A DNA stretch of 64,000 nt, from NCBI RefSeq assembly GCF_007741535.1, contig NZ_CP036525.1, forward strand, positions 4,216,001-4,280,000. Reading direction: 5' to 3'. Position numbers and translations under genes: made by a program. The stretch comes from Rubripirellula lacrimiformis. Its GTDB lineage: Bacteria > Planctomycetota > Planctomycetia > Pirellulales > Pirellulaceae. Shown piece by piece: positions 27,501 through 35,307 of this stretch; position 1 is the first letter of the stretch; each line of letters opens with the position of its first letter. The notes beneath the pieces are model-generated. The model made no database searches. It had not been told where the DNA came from and saw only the letters and a list, made by a program, of their open reading frames with translations.

Positions 27501-27663
27501 CGGTGCATTGACCGTGGCTGTGCTTCCCAACGCGGAACCCAAATTGATCCACGAGGCACAGGGAATTTCGATGCAGAATATCCTGTCTCGGTTGACGGTT
27601 TTGAATGGCGCCAACGAACAAGTGACCGCTCGCCTGGCAAGCCGCGTCGATGTTGACTTTTAG
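24565..27663 (+). CDS. Ser/Thr protein kinase fused to a tubulin/FtsZ-like domain
   Basis: A 1032-residue soluble protein. Residues about 15-275 are a Hanks-type kinase: P-loop GRGGFGEVW (26-34), Lys47 in KKAIKF, Glu61, catalytic loop HLDIKPGNL (Asp144, Lys146, Asn149), DFG at 161-163 and APPE at 184-187. The kinase thus looks active, although HRD is HLD. After an acidic linker, residues from about 321 resemble the tubulin-like family (Pfam Tubulin_2): ALVIGLGGTGAACVRELRHR at the N-terminal nucleotide-binding strand, VIDTD, and the tubulin signature GSLAGGTGSGMY (GGTGSG at 467-472). Residues about 600-1032 are mostly helical, with an Arg/Leu-rich pattern and no motif I recognise. No membrane segment is seen. 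It sits 6 nt behind the AAA+ gene. The kinase might control assembly of its own tubulin domain. Confidence 0.9.
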   Translation: MSTIYKNLIIAGYEPVPGYVLEEVIGRGGFGEVWRTSAPGGLKKAIKFVFGHQDQSRATRELRSLERVKGVHHPFLLTLERFEIIDDQLLIITELADCSLEDVYKRHRDNGSCGIPRDLLLSHLHDTADGLDYLHQSYQLQHLDIKPGNLLIIGGHVKVADFGLLKDLRDIDCSVVGGLTPVYAPPELFDGKPSLHSDQYSLAVMFQELLTGTRPFSGRTIAQLATQHVHSAPNLETLPPSDRPVIAKALEKNPNRRFPSCKAFVEALRHQGVRARLSSRHNVDPAGNVDADSKSDDAPLPVEDLPQIKTGPGAESATTLHHALVIGLGGTGAACVRELRHRIADLHVASPLHLHSAVIDTDLATIDAVRFIEASDRVPRCTPIYTPLKTAHEYRSTRTDRLKSISRRWIYNVPRSGSTEGMRPLGRLALVDHGELVTKQLSQSIEALVADAGDTKPRIYVVGSLAGGTGSGMYIDVVHLLRNLLDQAGKEELKILSLLSSVPMAVDVSNPLALHDTQAALNEIEFFMQVGNGYPGDSGAGFSSVPAARTPLRDLYVVASSPTDQYSSLPIETITEYLWTDATGCGDLLATARKSQQAENQSVRLPSLRSVGVVPLGDRHRLETRVLSPAIVRELLTRWLGIPSKSRQAAPALADRLQRRINLSLEHTIETIEEHLDPNSLPSLNLRSLDRYIADLVRTGECDWLSAGWQNNLYREISVCLNDRRANISTVFEALDLLVKRSTEWQNEALRSTPTHTGSSESGIGQKSFIDTVVMRLAARQFEQLTIHLKFLEERVERFAAILAVAIVETKSENGDKNPWDTLPDAVRATFDDVVTRLHTATVGERLVRPLNDLGANVHSRSLISGLTKMAIPLVIRVIEKHSSDVAIAREQGGSEEDLSTASIADASPASMMNATEHTFDLDVVQQARMPSGPVSVDEAIQAVKPALLAMGGRQRLILIVGSEVERSQLEPELRAIHSGALTVAVLPNAEPKLIHEAQGISMQNILSRLTVLNGANEQVTARLASRVDVDF

Positions 27664-27754
27664 CGAAAGCGGATCGACGTCGTCTGAAGAACGTGCTGCG
27701 ATGTAGGGCTTAACGATTGGTCGGACAATTGCCTTTCGTTTGGCAAGCGGAATC

Positions 27755-29257
27755 TTACAGATCCGCCAACGTCTTGCCCGCGGCCGCTTCTCGTTCGGCC
27801 AACTTCAGGTCGGCCAACGCACGCCAGGCCGGATGATCGCGGGTCGGTCGAACCTTGTGTGCCAACCGCAAAATTTCCGTCAGCTCAATCTTTTCAGCGG
27901 GCCGAGACAGGGTTAACGATTCTTCTTCGCCTGCGCCTGCAGTGACTCGACGCAACAACCCGGCATCGATCAGTTTGCTGGTCATCTCGCTGACCACGCG
28001 GCTGCTTAATCCGATTCGATCGGCAAGTTGTTGGTTGTCGACGGTCGTTCCGGCAGTGAATGCAGCCCCCACTTCGCTCATGATTGGCAACATCCAATCC
28101 GGATCGCCGTTGGGCAATGCGTCTTCGTTCCAGCTGAATTCATTGCGTTGACCATCCGGAACGGTCTGCAACGCGTATGTCAGCGTCAGCCCGAACAATA
28201 CGATCAGCCAAGTGATATAGATCCAAAACAAAAACAGAGGAATCAAACCAATCGATCCATAGATCGCCGAATAGGGAACTGCTTTGGCGACGTAGATCTG
28301 GAACCCGAACTTGGCGAATTCCCAGAACAAGGAACCGACCAGCGAACCGACCAGGGCGGCGCGGACTGATACGTGGGTGTTGGGCATTAGCGCGTACAGC
28401 AGGAACAGCAGCACCCAACTGGCAGCGATCGACAGCAAGTGGATGAGCACCAGACGCGACGTCGACCCGGCTCCTATCTCGACAAACCAATCGACCACTT
28501 GCCCGGACATGTACAGACTCATCGCCAACAACCCACTGCCCAAGGTGATGATGGACCAATGGATCGCCAAACGGATGTGAATGGGACGCTGCGATGGCGC
28601 GTCGTAGATGCGGTTGAATAGATGCTCGGTCGAATCCGCTAACGCAACCGCAGCGTAGACAAACAACAACAGTCCGAAGACACCGATCGATTTGAAGTCG
28701 ATCGAGGCCACTTTCGCGGTGACACCGGAAAGAGTGCGTCGAATACTGGCCCTAGCCTGACGAACAGATTCTTCTTTGACCGTCTGCTTTGCCTTGGCTT
28801 CGTCTTCGGAAACCGAGATCGCTTCGTCCAGATCCACGACGGCATCGAAATCGAACTCACCATCCTGGTCCGGCGGCGAGTCCGATTCAAAGGGAGCCGT
28901 CATCTGTAGATCCTCCCCCGGCACCATGTCCTCGGTCGCCAAGATGCTGGGCGAATAATCGGCGGGGATCTCGGGCACACCAAAGAACGAATACAGTTGA
29001 TCTTCGACCTGACTTTGGACCTCGGTTAGCCCGCCGACGACTCGAAACATCACCAATCCCAATACCACCACCGGGATCAACGAAAAGATTGTGCGATACG
29101 TCAGTTCGGCGGCCATCCCGTCGGCCCGATGACGACGCAGTTGTCGCCAACAATACGCGGTCAGTTCCCAGCTCTGCCGAATCACATTCTGGCGGCGACT
29201 GAGTTGTTCTGGTGGACAACGTACGGAATCAACGAGGTATTCGAGAAACGGCGTCAT
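27755..29257 (-). CDS. YihY/BrkB-family membrane protein with winged-helix C-terminus
   Basis: A 500-residue inner-membrane protein. The family core is evident: an N-terminal helix with ELTYRTIFSLIPVVVLGLVM, then at least five hydrophobic segments including VFGLLLFVYAAVALADSTEHLFNRIYDAP, SIYGSIGLIPLFLFWIY and WLIVLFGLTLTYAL. Between the first and second membrane helices lies an unusually acidic insertion of about 100 residues (DQDGEFDFDAVVDLDEAISV). The last 120 residues look like a winged-helix domain (NQQLADRIGLSSRVVSEMTSKLID). I start at 29257 (MTPFLEYLV); an ATG at 29323 adds a basic, Cys-containing stretch. The transport role of this family is not established. Confidence 0.88.
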   Translation of the reverse strand: MTPFLEYLVDSVRCPPEQLSRRQNVIRQSWELTAYCWRQLRRHRADGMAAELTYRTIFSLIPVVVLGLVMFRVVGGLTEVQSQVEDQLYSFFGVPEIPADYSPSILATEDMVPGEDLQMTAPFESDSPPDQDGEFDFDAVVDLDEAISVSEDEAKAKQTVKEESVRQARASIRRTLSGVTAKVASIDFKSIGVFGLLLFVYAAVALADSTEHLFNRIYDAPSQRPIHIRLAIHWSIITLGSGLLAMSLYMSGQVVDWFVEIGAGSTSRLVLIHLLSIAASWVLLFLLYALMPNTHVSVRAALVGSLVGSLFWEFAKFGFQIYVAKAVPYSAIYGSIGLIPLFLFWIYITWLIVLFGLTLTYALQTVPDGQRNEFSWNEDALPNGDPDWMLPIMSEVGAAFTAGTTVDNQQLADRIGLSSRVVSEMTSKLIDAGLLRRVTAGAGEEESLTLSRPAEKIELTEILRLAHKVRPTRDHPAWRALADLKLAEREAAAGKTLADL

Positions 29258-29572
29258 CGATTTCGTGATTCCACAGGCCCAGCGGCAACACCGACGCACA
29301 CGGTGTGGGTGCGCGGTGGTCAAAACCTAAGCTTAACCGAACACCCCAACGGCGGCCCAGACCAAGCCCAAGTTCGGACAGCCGGACGGAAAAGATGTGC
29401 GATGTCCCGGGGAAATCGGCGCTGCGTCATGCAGAAAGCATGAACCGCACTTCGTATGCAAACGACAAGTCTTGTCTTGTCCCGCATCCGCAGCTCCCCT
29501 CCCCCCCAATTCGTCGCGGCAACCCGAAGGCTGCCATGGGATGGGGCGGCGGATTTTAGTTCCTCGTTCGGG
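29258..29572. other. Intergenic region without a recognised feature
   Basis: About 315 bp between two leftward genes. A C-rich run at 29487-29507 and the GC-rich stretch at 29540-29560 stand out, but no coding frame, hairpin with T-tract or repeat family is convincing. Confidence 0.5.
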
Positions 29573-30073
29573 TTAGGCGGCGCGGCGGATCTCGCCACCA
29601 CTTTGATCATCAGCCGAATCGCGGTCGGAATCGACCGATGGGGCTTCGTCTTCCGATGCGGTGATCGCATTGGCTCGGTTCGCTGCGGCGTGATCGGCCA
29701 TCGACAGGATCGCAGGAACTTCCGCATCTTCGTGGACGTGATCGGCGTGATCATCGACTGCGACCACGGGTGCCGGGCGACGAAGGAATTGGTCGATTTC
29801 GTCGGATTTCAAGACGCAGACCACCCCATCCCGGTTGTGGTAGATCTTCAATTCGTCTTGTTCGATGAACCAAATTGCGTTGTGAGACTGGGTGCGAAAG
29901 CGACGCCCACAGAAGAACTCTTCACGAATCAGGAACGATTCTTCGATGATTTCCGCGCTGATGCAGTCAGCTTCGTCCGCTCCATCGCCGCTGCCCTGTT
30001 CGCCGCTGCCCTGTTCGCCGATCCAACGCAGGAAACACTCGCGGACGGTCGACAATCGCTGAGAATTGGTCAT
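29573..30073 (-). CDS. Hypothetical acidic protein
   Basis: A 166-residue protein of no recognised family. I start at 30073 (MTNSQRLSTVRECFL); in-frame ATGs at 30133 and 30286 would add residues with less protein-like composition. Residues about 5-20 form a short helix, followed by a 5-residue tandem duplication encoding GEQGS twice, and then a central ordered part (IEESFLIREEFFCGRRFR, WFIEQDELKIYHN) that reads like a small beta-rich domain. The last 60 residues are Asp/Glu/Ala-rich and probably disordered. It is divergent from hpt across 379 bp. Confidence 0.62.
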   Translation of the reverse strand: MTNSQRLSTVRECFLRWIGEQGSGEQGSGDGADEADCISAEIIEESFLIREEFFCGRRFRTQSHNAIWFIEQDELKIYHNRDGVVCVLKSDEIDQFLRRPAPVVAVDDHADHVHEDAEVPAILSMADHAAANRANAITASEDEAPSVDSDRDSADDQSGGEIRRAA

Positions 30074-30452
30074 GCGGCTTTCATCAACACAGGTTGCGTA
30101 AGTTGCGTACAACGGCCAAATGACTTTCGTCATCGGCCAACGCGGACACCGCCCACCCATCTTGGGGCTTCCGGCAGATGCGTTCTTGGGCGGCACCGAC
30201 TCGAAGTGTCGCCCGTTAGGCGATAAGTTGTGCTGGATGCACTTCCACGCCCCTCTCCGTTTTCGGCATCCTGCGACCGCTGCCATCGGTGCATTTGGAC
30301 CGGCCGTTACGTTGCTCCCAAACTACGCAGACTGACACCCGAATCGCTTTCCGGTTCCGGTCGGGGGATGGGGTAGTCTTCAAACATCGATCCCGACGCA
30401 AGTTTCCTGCTGCTCCTTTTTTCCATTCATTGAAGTTTCGAGGTGATCCACG
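30074..30452. other. Divergent intergenic region before hpt
   Basis: This gap of about 380 bp lies between the hypothetical acidic gene and hpt and must hold both promoters. The only site I can place is the Shine-Dalgarno GAGGTGA at 30440-30446, 6 nt before the hpt ATG. No other structure is evident. Confidence 0.5.
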
Positions 30453-30995
30453 ATGCGAGTCCTGCTGACCGAATCGCAATTGACCGATGGGGTCGAGCGA
30501 TTGGCTGCTGAAATCGACGCTCACTACGGTGATCGGCCGCTGACGGTGATCGCGATCATGACGGGATCGCTGGTTCTGTTTGCCGACCTGATTCGGCGGC
30601 TTTCGATGCCACAGCGGGTGGGAGTGATTCGGGCGTCTAGCTATCGCGGCGGAATCAAGTCGGGTGAACTGACGGTGGATTCCCAAATGATGATCGATGT
30701 GACCGGACGCGATGTGTTGTTGGTCGACGACATCTTCGATACCGGAAAGACGCTGGACCGGATCAGCGGCATGATGACGGACTTCGGCGCTGCATCGGTG
30801 AAGACGGGCGTTCTGTTGCATAAGAACACCGACCACGTGGTGGATTTGCGTCCCGATTTTGTAGCCTTTGAAATTCCAGACGAGTTTGTCGTCGGCTACG
30901 GGCTGGACTATTTGGACATGTATCGCAATCTGCCCTACTTGGCTGTTCTGTCGCCAGACGAAATCGCACAAACCGCCGCGGACGCCGCATCGTGA
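30453..30995 (+). CDS. hpt: Hypoxanthine phosphoribosyltransferase
   Basis: This 180-residue purine-salvage enzyme transfers the phosphoribosyl group of PRPP to hypoxanthine or guanine in the cytosol. The PRPP-binding loop VLLVDDIFDTGKTL (residues 88-101) is diagnostic, and MTGSLVLFADLIRRL and SSYRGGIKSGEL give the other family segments. FVVGYGLDY near the C-terminus is the conserved base-binding region. A strong Shine-Dalgarno GAGGTGA lies 6 nt before the ATG. The stop overlaps a GTG start of the following glycosyltransferase by 4 nt, an unusual coupling of nucleotide salvage to glycan synthesis. Confidence 0.95.
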   Translation: MRVLLTESQLTDGVERLAAEIDAHYGDRPLTVIAIMTGSLVLFADLIRRLSMPQRVGVIRASSYRGGIKSGELTVDSQMMIDVTGRDVLLVDDIFDTGKTLDRISGMMTDFGAASVKTGVLLHKNTDHVVDLRPDFVAFEIPDEFVVGYGLDYLDMYRNLPYLAVLSPDEIAQTAADAAS

Positions 30996-32257
30996 ATCGT
31001 TCGGTCCGCGTACTGTTGATTGGACGCCATTTCTGGCCCCACGGATCCTTCGATTCGGCGGGTTACATGGTGGAACTTGCGACCGGGCTACACCGCCATG
31101 GGGTGCAAGTTCAGGTGTGCACGCCGCGATACGCTGCCACATGGCCAGAAACGTTTTCACTGCGAGAAGTTTCCGTTCATCGCCCAGCCGCGGCCCCCAA
31201 AAGTGACTGGTCAATCGGCCGATACACGCGTCAGTTGACCCAATGGCTGCGTCAGAACGCGGCGTCGTTCGACGTGATGTACGTCGACTCGATACGCGAA
31301 GAAGCTGTTGCTGCGATCGAGGCTGCCCGATCGACAGGATGCCCGACGGTACTGCGATACGCCGGTTGGGGCAAACAATCCGATGCAACCTATTGGAACA
31401 CCACCCGTTCCGGACGTCGTTGTGGTTCGATTGGCAAAATGGCGGATGCCGTGATCGCCAAAAGTGCGCCCTGCAGCCGTGCACTGCTGGCCGATCGCTA
31501 TTCGGCCGATCGCATCGTTCGGATCGGCCCCGGATTCACCGCCGGCGCGCAGCGGACCGCGGCGGTTCGCAAGGAAGCCAGGAGTTCGCTTGCGGCCGCA
31601 AACAGCGACCTATACGCAGACCCCGACGCGCCGATCGCGATCTGTACCGCGGCAATGACGCGTGACACAGGACTGACCGACCTGGTACGTGCAACGCGTC
31701 ACCTGGTCGATCGCTACCCGAACCTGCGAGTCTGGTTTATTGGGGACGGGCCCTATCGCGATTGGATCTACGATCAACTACGAGGCGACGGAATCCGAGC
31801 CTCCATTGCGATGCCAGGTTCATTTTGCGAATACGACGACCTGTACGCTGCCGCCGATCTGTATCTGCAAACCGACGATTCGGGGTTGGACCACTTCCTG
31901 CCCAAAGCCGTATCGGCCGAGCTACCGATCGTCGCTGTTCGCAGCGAAGCGGTCTCGTCGCTGCTGGCACCACCGATTTCTGCGGCCACACAATCGGAAA
32001 AACCTCAGGACTGGGTGCGTTGGATTGACGATCCGGTTCCAACTGCGTTTCTGGCCGCGATATCGAAAGTGTTGGACGATCTGCCCGAACACCAGCATCA
32101 AGCTAGTCTGCTGCGGCGACATTGGCTTCGCGCCAACCCGATGACAGGAACGATCGACGCGTATACCAGTCTGTTCCAGCGTGTCATCGAAAAGAAGTCC
32201 AACGCCAAATTGAAACACCGCGACAGCCTCGGCGACTCGGCCGAATCAGCATCATGA
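30992..32257 (+). CDS. Glycosyltransferase (GT-B fold, GT4-like)
   Basis: This 421-residue transferase starts with GTG at 30992, overlapping the hpt stop. The N-terminal Rossmann half begins VRVLLIGRHFWPHGSFDSAGYMVELATGLHRHG, and the C-terminal half shows RVWFIGDGPYRDWI, MPGSFCEYDDLYAAADLYL and a PKAVSAELPIVAV region as in GT4 enzymes, although the classical EGxP segment is weak (DHFLPKA). No signal peptide or membrane helix is seen, so it acts in the cytosol on nucleotide-sugar donors. The next glycosyltransferase overlaps it by 4 nt, so hpt and the two transferases form one coupled operon. The sugar and acceptor are unknown. Confidence 0.88.
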   Translation: MNRSVRVLLIGRHFWPHGSFDSAGYMVELATGLHRHGVQVQVCTPRYAATWPETFSLREVSVHRPAAAPKSDWSIGRYTRQLTQWLRQNAASFDVMYVDSIREEAVAAIEAARSTGCPTVLRYAGWGKQSDATYWNTTRSGRRCGSIGKMADAVIAKSAPCSRALLADRYSADRIVRIGPGFTAGAQRTAAVRKEARSSLAAANSDLYADPDAPIAICTAAMTRDTGLTDLVRATRHLVDRYPNLRVWFIGDGPYRDWIYDQLRGDGIRASIAMPGSFCEYDDLYAAADLYLQTDDSGLDHFLPKAVSAELPIVAVRSEAVSSLLAPPISAATQSEKPQDWVRWIDDPVPTAFLAAISKVLDDLPEHQHQASLLRRHWLRANPMTGTIDAYTSLFQRVIEKKSNAKLKHRDSLGDSAESAS

Positions 32258-33345
32258 CGCAGCGAATTGTACAAATCATTCCGACAATGGATCGTGGCGG
32301 GGCCGAGAAACAGCTGTGTTTGTTGGCAGCCGGATTGCCGCGCGATCAATTCGACGTGCATGTCGTCTTGCTAACCCGCGACGGTCCACGCAGCGAACAA
32401 CTACGGCACGCCGGCATTCCCGTCACCGTGATCGGAAAACGTTTCAAAGCGGATCCGTCGGCATTGTTTCGTTTGCGCAAACATCTGACTCAGTTGAACC
32501 CCGATATCGTTCACACCTGGCTGTTCGCCGCCAATAGCTTCGGACGGGCGGCTGCGAAGTGGGCAGGCGTGCGACGGATCATCGCAAGCGAACGCTGCGT
32601 CGATCCATGGAAAACGAGTTCACACTTTTGGATCGATCGACAGCTGGCGAAATGCACGGACGCGATCACGACCAATAGCGTGGGAGTCCGTGACTTCTAT
32701 GCCAATCACGGAATCGATCCGAACCTGTTTCGGATCATCCCCAACGGAATCCCACCACGATCGAAATCCAAAATCAGCCGACAAGAAGCGTTTGCGAGAT
32801 TGAAGGTCGACCCCGAACGCAAGCTGATTCTAGCGGTCGGCCGGTTGTGGCCGCAGAAACGGTATCGTGATTTGATTTGGGCCGCCGAGATGACCGCCAC
32901 GGTCCGCGAGGATACCACGTTGGTGATCATCGGCGAGGGGCCCCAATCAGGCGAACTGTTGCGCCATCGCGACGCCGTGACAGCGCCGTCGCGAGTACGG
33001 TTTGCGGGGCAACGCAACGACGTCGCCGATCTGTTGCCCCACGCGGATGTCTTCTGGATCGGAAGCGAATACGAAGGCCAAAGCAACTCGGTCATCGAAG
33101 CGATGCAGGCGGGCGTGCCAGTCGTCGCCAGTGACATCCCCGGCAACCGAGACCTGATCGTTGACCAGGAGTGCGGTTTCTTGGTGGAGATGGGGGACAC
33201 GGCCGATTTCGCCAGGCGAACGCTGACGTTGCTTGCCAACCCTGAACTAGCCGACCGGTTAGGCCAAGCAGCCAAGCAACGTATCGACACAAAGTTCACC
33301 GTCGCCAACATGATCGCCGCCCACCAATCGCTGTACCAGGAATGA
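32254..33345 (+). CDS. Glycosyltransferase family 4 protein
   Basis: A 363-residue GT4 enzyme. It starts at the ATG of an ATGA overlap (MTQRIVQIIPTMDRGGAEKQ); a longer frame from 32122 lies inside the previous gene and is rejected. The pattern is classical: GGAEKQ near the N-terminus, KLILAVGRLWPQKRYRDLI at the domain junction, VIIGEGPQ, RVRFAGQRNDVADLLPHADV, and the catalytic SEYEGQSNSVIEAMQAGVPVV segment. It is cytosolic and probably extends a polysaccharide or lipid-linked glycan with its neighbour. It is the last gene of the hpt operon and converges on the TetR gene across 32 bp. Confidence 0.93.
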   Translation: MTQRIVQIIPTMDRGGAEKQLCLLAAGLPRDQFDVHVVLLTRDGPRSEQLRHAGIPVTVIGKRFKADPSALFRLRKHLTQLNPDIVHTWLFAANSFGRAAAKWAGVRRIIASERCVDPWKTSSHFWIDRQLAKCTDAITTNSVGVRDFYANHGIDPNLFRIIPNGIPPRSKSKISRQEAFARLKVDPERKLILAVGRLWPQKRYRDLIWAAEMTATVREDTTLVIIGEGPQSGELLRHRDAVTAPSRVRFAGQRNDVADLLPHADVFWIGSEYEGQSNSVIEAMQAGVPVVASDIPGNRDLIVDQECGFLVEMGDTADFARRTLTLLANPELADRLGQAAKQRIDTKFTVANMIAAHQSLYQE

Positions 33346-33377
33346 TCGCGATTGGATCCGGCCGCGCGGTGACGGTC

Positions 33378-33959
33378 TTAGCAGATCAACCGTTTGGCTT
33401 GTTCGGCAATTTGTAGCAAGGCCGTTTTGGTGAACGGTCCGCGGCCAAGCACACGGATCCCAGCCACCAGCGCCAGCAGAGCTCGGGCAGTCGGTTTCGC
33501 ATCCACCGACGCGGGGATATCACCGCGGTCCTGCCCACGCCTGATCGCCTTCTCGAAGAACGTGGTCAATTCTTTCAACGCGTCGGTGACGACTTTTTGG
33601 ATTTCCGCGTCGCGGTGCGAGTAGTCCAGTGAAGTGTTGACCAACAAGCATCCCTTTTTGCTCGGGTCGTTCAGAGAATCGCTGACGACGTGGTCAATCA
33701 ACGCCGCGATACATTCACAGGGATCGTCGATGGCGTCCATGCGGCGGAGCAAAGTCTTCTGTCGCTGTTGGTCGTACCGCAGCAGCGACCGAAGAAACAG
33801 GTCGTCCTTGCCACCAAACGCGTTGTACAGACTGCTTCGCTTGATCCCCGTGGCAAGCAGAATGTCCGAGATCGAGGTGGCGTCGTACCCTTTCTGCCAA
33901 AACACCAACATCGCCTTCTCGACCACATCCGACTCTTCAAATGATTTTTCCCAAGGCAT
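33378..33959 (-). CDS. TetR/AcrR-family transcriptional regulator
   Basis: This 193-residue repressor begins at 33959 (MPWEKSFEESDV); a frame extending to 34085 has no family-like content before it. The N-terminal DNA-binding domain shows KAMLVFWQKGYDATSISDIL, then LATGIKRSSLYNAFGGKDDLF, a typical TetR helix-turn-helix. The C-terminal half (about 80-193) is the helical ligand-binding and dimerisation domain with two Cys (DPCECIAAL), but its inducer is unknown. It is divergent from the SOUL haem-binding gene, which it may control together with itself. Confidence 0.94.
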   Translation of the reverse strand: MPWEKSFEESDVVEKAMLVFWQKGYDATSISDILLATGIKRSSLYNAFGGKDDLFLRSLLRYDQQRQKTLLRRMDAIDDPCECIAALIDHVVSDSLNDPSKKGCLLVNTSLDYSHRDAEIQKVVTDALKELTTFFEKAIRRGQDRGDIPASVDAKPTARALLALVAGIRVLGRGPFTKTALLQIAEQAKRLIC

Positions 33960-34283
33960 CGCATGCGACTCGTGTTCGGTTTGATCTTGAGTTCGATGCT
34001 TGATTCTAACCGTCGTGGACCTTTCGGTCCAAACTGTACTTTCAAGCCCTAAAAACGCGGGCCGATTCAATCGTTTGCACGACAATCGTTGTCGGACGCG
34101 TCGTGCATCCTGATGGAATCAACGGTCGGACATCTCGGCGGTGACTGCCAAGGTTGGAATCGCTGCGGTAAGCCGCATGAAGGTTTGCCCGCAGGCGCCC
34201 CTTTTCATCGATCTACAATCCAACCGAAAAGGGTAGTCGGCGTTCGATCTACCGTCGCGGGTTTCGGTTGGAACAGATTTGCC
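33960..34283. other. Divergent intergenic region, TetR / SOUL protein
   Basis: About 320 bp separate the two divergent genes. The TetR operator and both promoters should be here. TACAAT occurs at 34213-34218 as a possible -10 for the SOUL gene. I did not find a convincing long palindrome by eye. Confidence 0.5.
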
Positions 34284-34961
34284 ATGGATTTCGGGATGAT
34301 GCGTAAGAAAATGTTGTACGTCGCAAGTGTCGCCGTCCTGGTGACGGTGGGAGTATTCGTGTTTGGGCGCTCCACTCGTGCAGGGTACGAATCGGCCGAG
34401 TACAAGGTGATTGAATCCGACGGCAAGTTCGAAGTTCGCGAGTATCCGGATCTGATGCTGGTCGCAACGACGACCGAGATCGATGCCGAGGGACGCGACG
34501 GCAGTTTCATGAAGCTGTTTGGCTACATCAGCGGTGCCAACGAATCGGAACAGAAGATTTCGATGACCACCCCCGTCTTCATGGAAAACGACAAGGCCGA
34601 TTCAGAAGCTCAAATGGGGTTCGTGATGCCCAAGGACGTCGCCGCCGGCGGTGTCCCAGTTCCCACCGGAGCGGATGTGGACGTCCGAAAACGTTCCGGC
34701 GGTCGCTTTGCCGTGCTACGCTTCTCTGGACGAATCAACGCCAAGTTGGCGAAAGAGTCGGAGGCGAAATTGAGGCAGTGGATGAAGTCGAAAGGCCTGG
34801 TCGCAGCTGACGATCCCGGAAACAGCGGTGTTGAGGCCGCTTCCTACGACCCACCCTTCACTCCTGGACCACTGCGTCGAAACGAGGTGCTGATTCGTCT
34901 ACAGACGCCCGCGCCAGCTGCTGCCGAAGCACAGCCCAGTGATAACGCACCGGCGAAGTAG
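34284..34961 (+). CDS. SOUL-family haem-binding protein, membrane-anchored or exported
   Basis: A 225-residue protein. I start at 34284 (MDFGMMRKKML); an ATG at 34296 would be equally good for the hydrophobic segment (VASVAVLVTVGVFVFG), which acts as a signal or anchor. The SOUL domain follows: YESAEYKVIESDGKFEVREY at its start, FMKLFGYISGANESEQKISM with TTPVFME, then GRFAVLRFSGR and a C-terminal YDPPFTPGPLRRNEVLI. These are the family landmarks. SOUL/HBP proteins bind haem or porphyrin; the transport role is not proven. A disordered Ala/Pro-rich tail ends the protein. It may be regulated by the divergent TetR gene. Confidence 0.92.
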   Translation: MDFGMMRKKMLYVASVAVLVTVGVFVFGRSTRAGYESAEYKVIESDGKFEVREYPDLMLVATTTEIDAEGRDGSFMKLFGYISGANESEQKISMTTPVFMENDKADSEAQMGFVMPKDVAAGGVPVPTGADVDVRKRSGGRFAVLRFSGRINAKLAKESEAKLRQWMKSKGLVAADDPGNSGVEAASYDPPFTPGPLRRNEVLIRLQTPAPAAAEAQPSDNAPAK

Positions 34962-34981
34962 ACGCCATAACCCGTTGGCCG

Positions 34982-35038
34982 GAGGCGACCGGCATGATGC
35001 TTTCGCCTCTCCGAGGCTGTCGTCAGCTGGGCGGTCTC
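34982..35038 (+). repeat. 57-bp dispersed structured repeat, copy 2
   Basis: This is the plus-strand copy of the element at 21397-21453, with 47 of 57 bases the same and no gap. It contains two overlapping inverted repeats: GAGGCGA pairs with TCGCCTC, and GCCTC pairs with GAGGC across TCC. It lies 21 bp after the SOUL gene stop. Confidence 0.8.
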
Positions 35039-35254
35039 TTTCGCCGGGTTCCCTTGTCTCCGTACGCCCCGACGCTCAGGCCCGATTCCGCCTGAAGGCG
35101 GGACTACCAACGGTGACAATGCAGCGCGTGTCGCTATCGGCGATGCGTCTCTGGGATGTGCCCGGACGCTCACCACCGTGCGAAAGGGCTCGGATCCGAT
35201 CTCTGGAATAGCCCCGCGTATGCTTCTGTCTAAAAATCTTTCACAAACAATACA

Positions 35255-35282
35255 TTGACACCTCGCAAGGTGACGATATATT
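35255..35282 (+). promoter_or_regulatory. Promoter and operator of the ArsR-type regulator
   Basis: TTGACA (35255-35260, a perfect -35) and TATATT (35277-35282, a near-perfect -10) are 16 nt apart. The palindrome CACCTCGCAAGGTG (35259-35272) overlaps the -35 and fills the spacer, where a bound repressor would block polymerase. A related palindrome appears at 35722-35735 before the next gene, so the ArsR-family product probably regulates both. Confidence 0.75.
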
Positions 35283-35307
35283 GAATGGAAATGCTACGGA
35301 GAATCCT

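Noticed and set aside
30216-31484. 422-residue frame opposite hpt and the first glycosyltransferase
   Set aside because: It overlaps two recognisable genes and has no motif.
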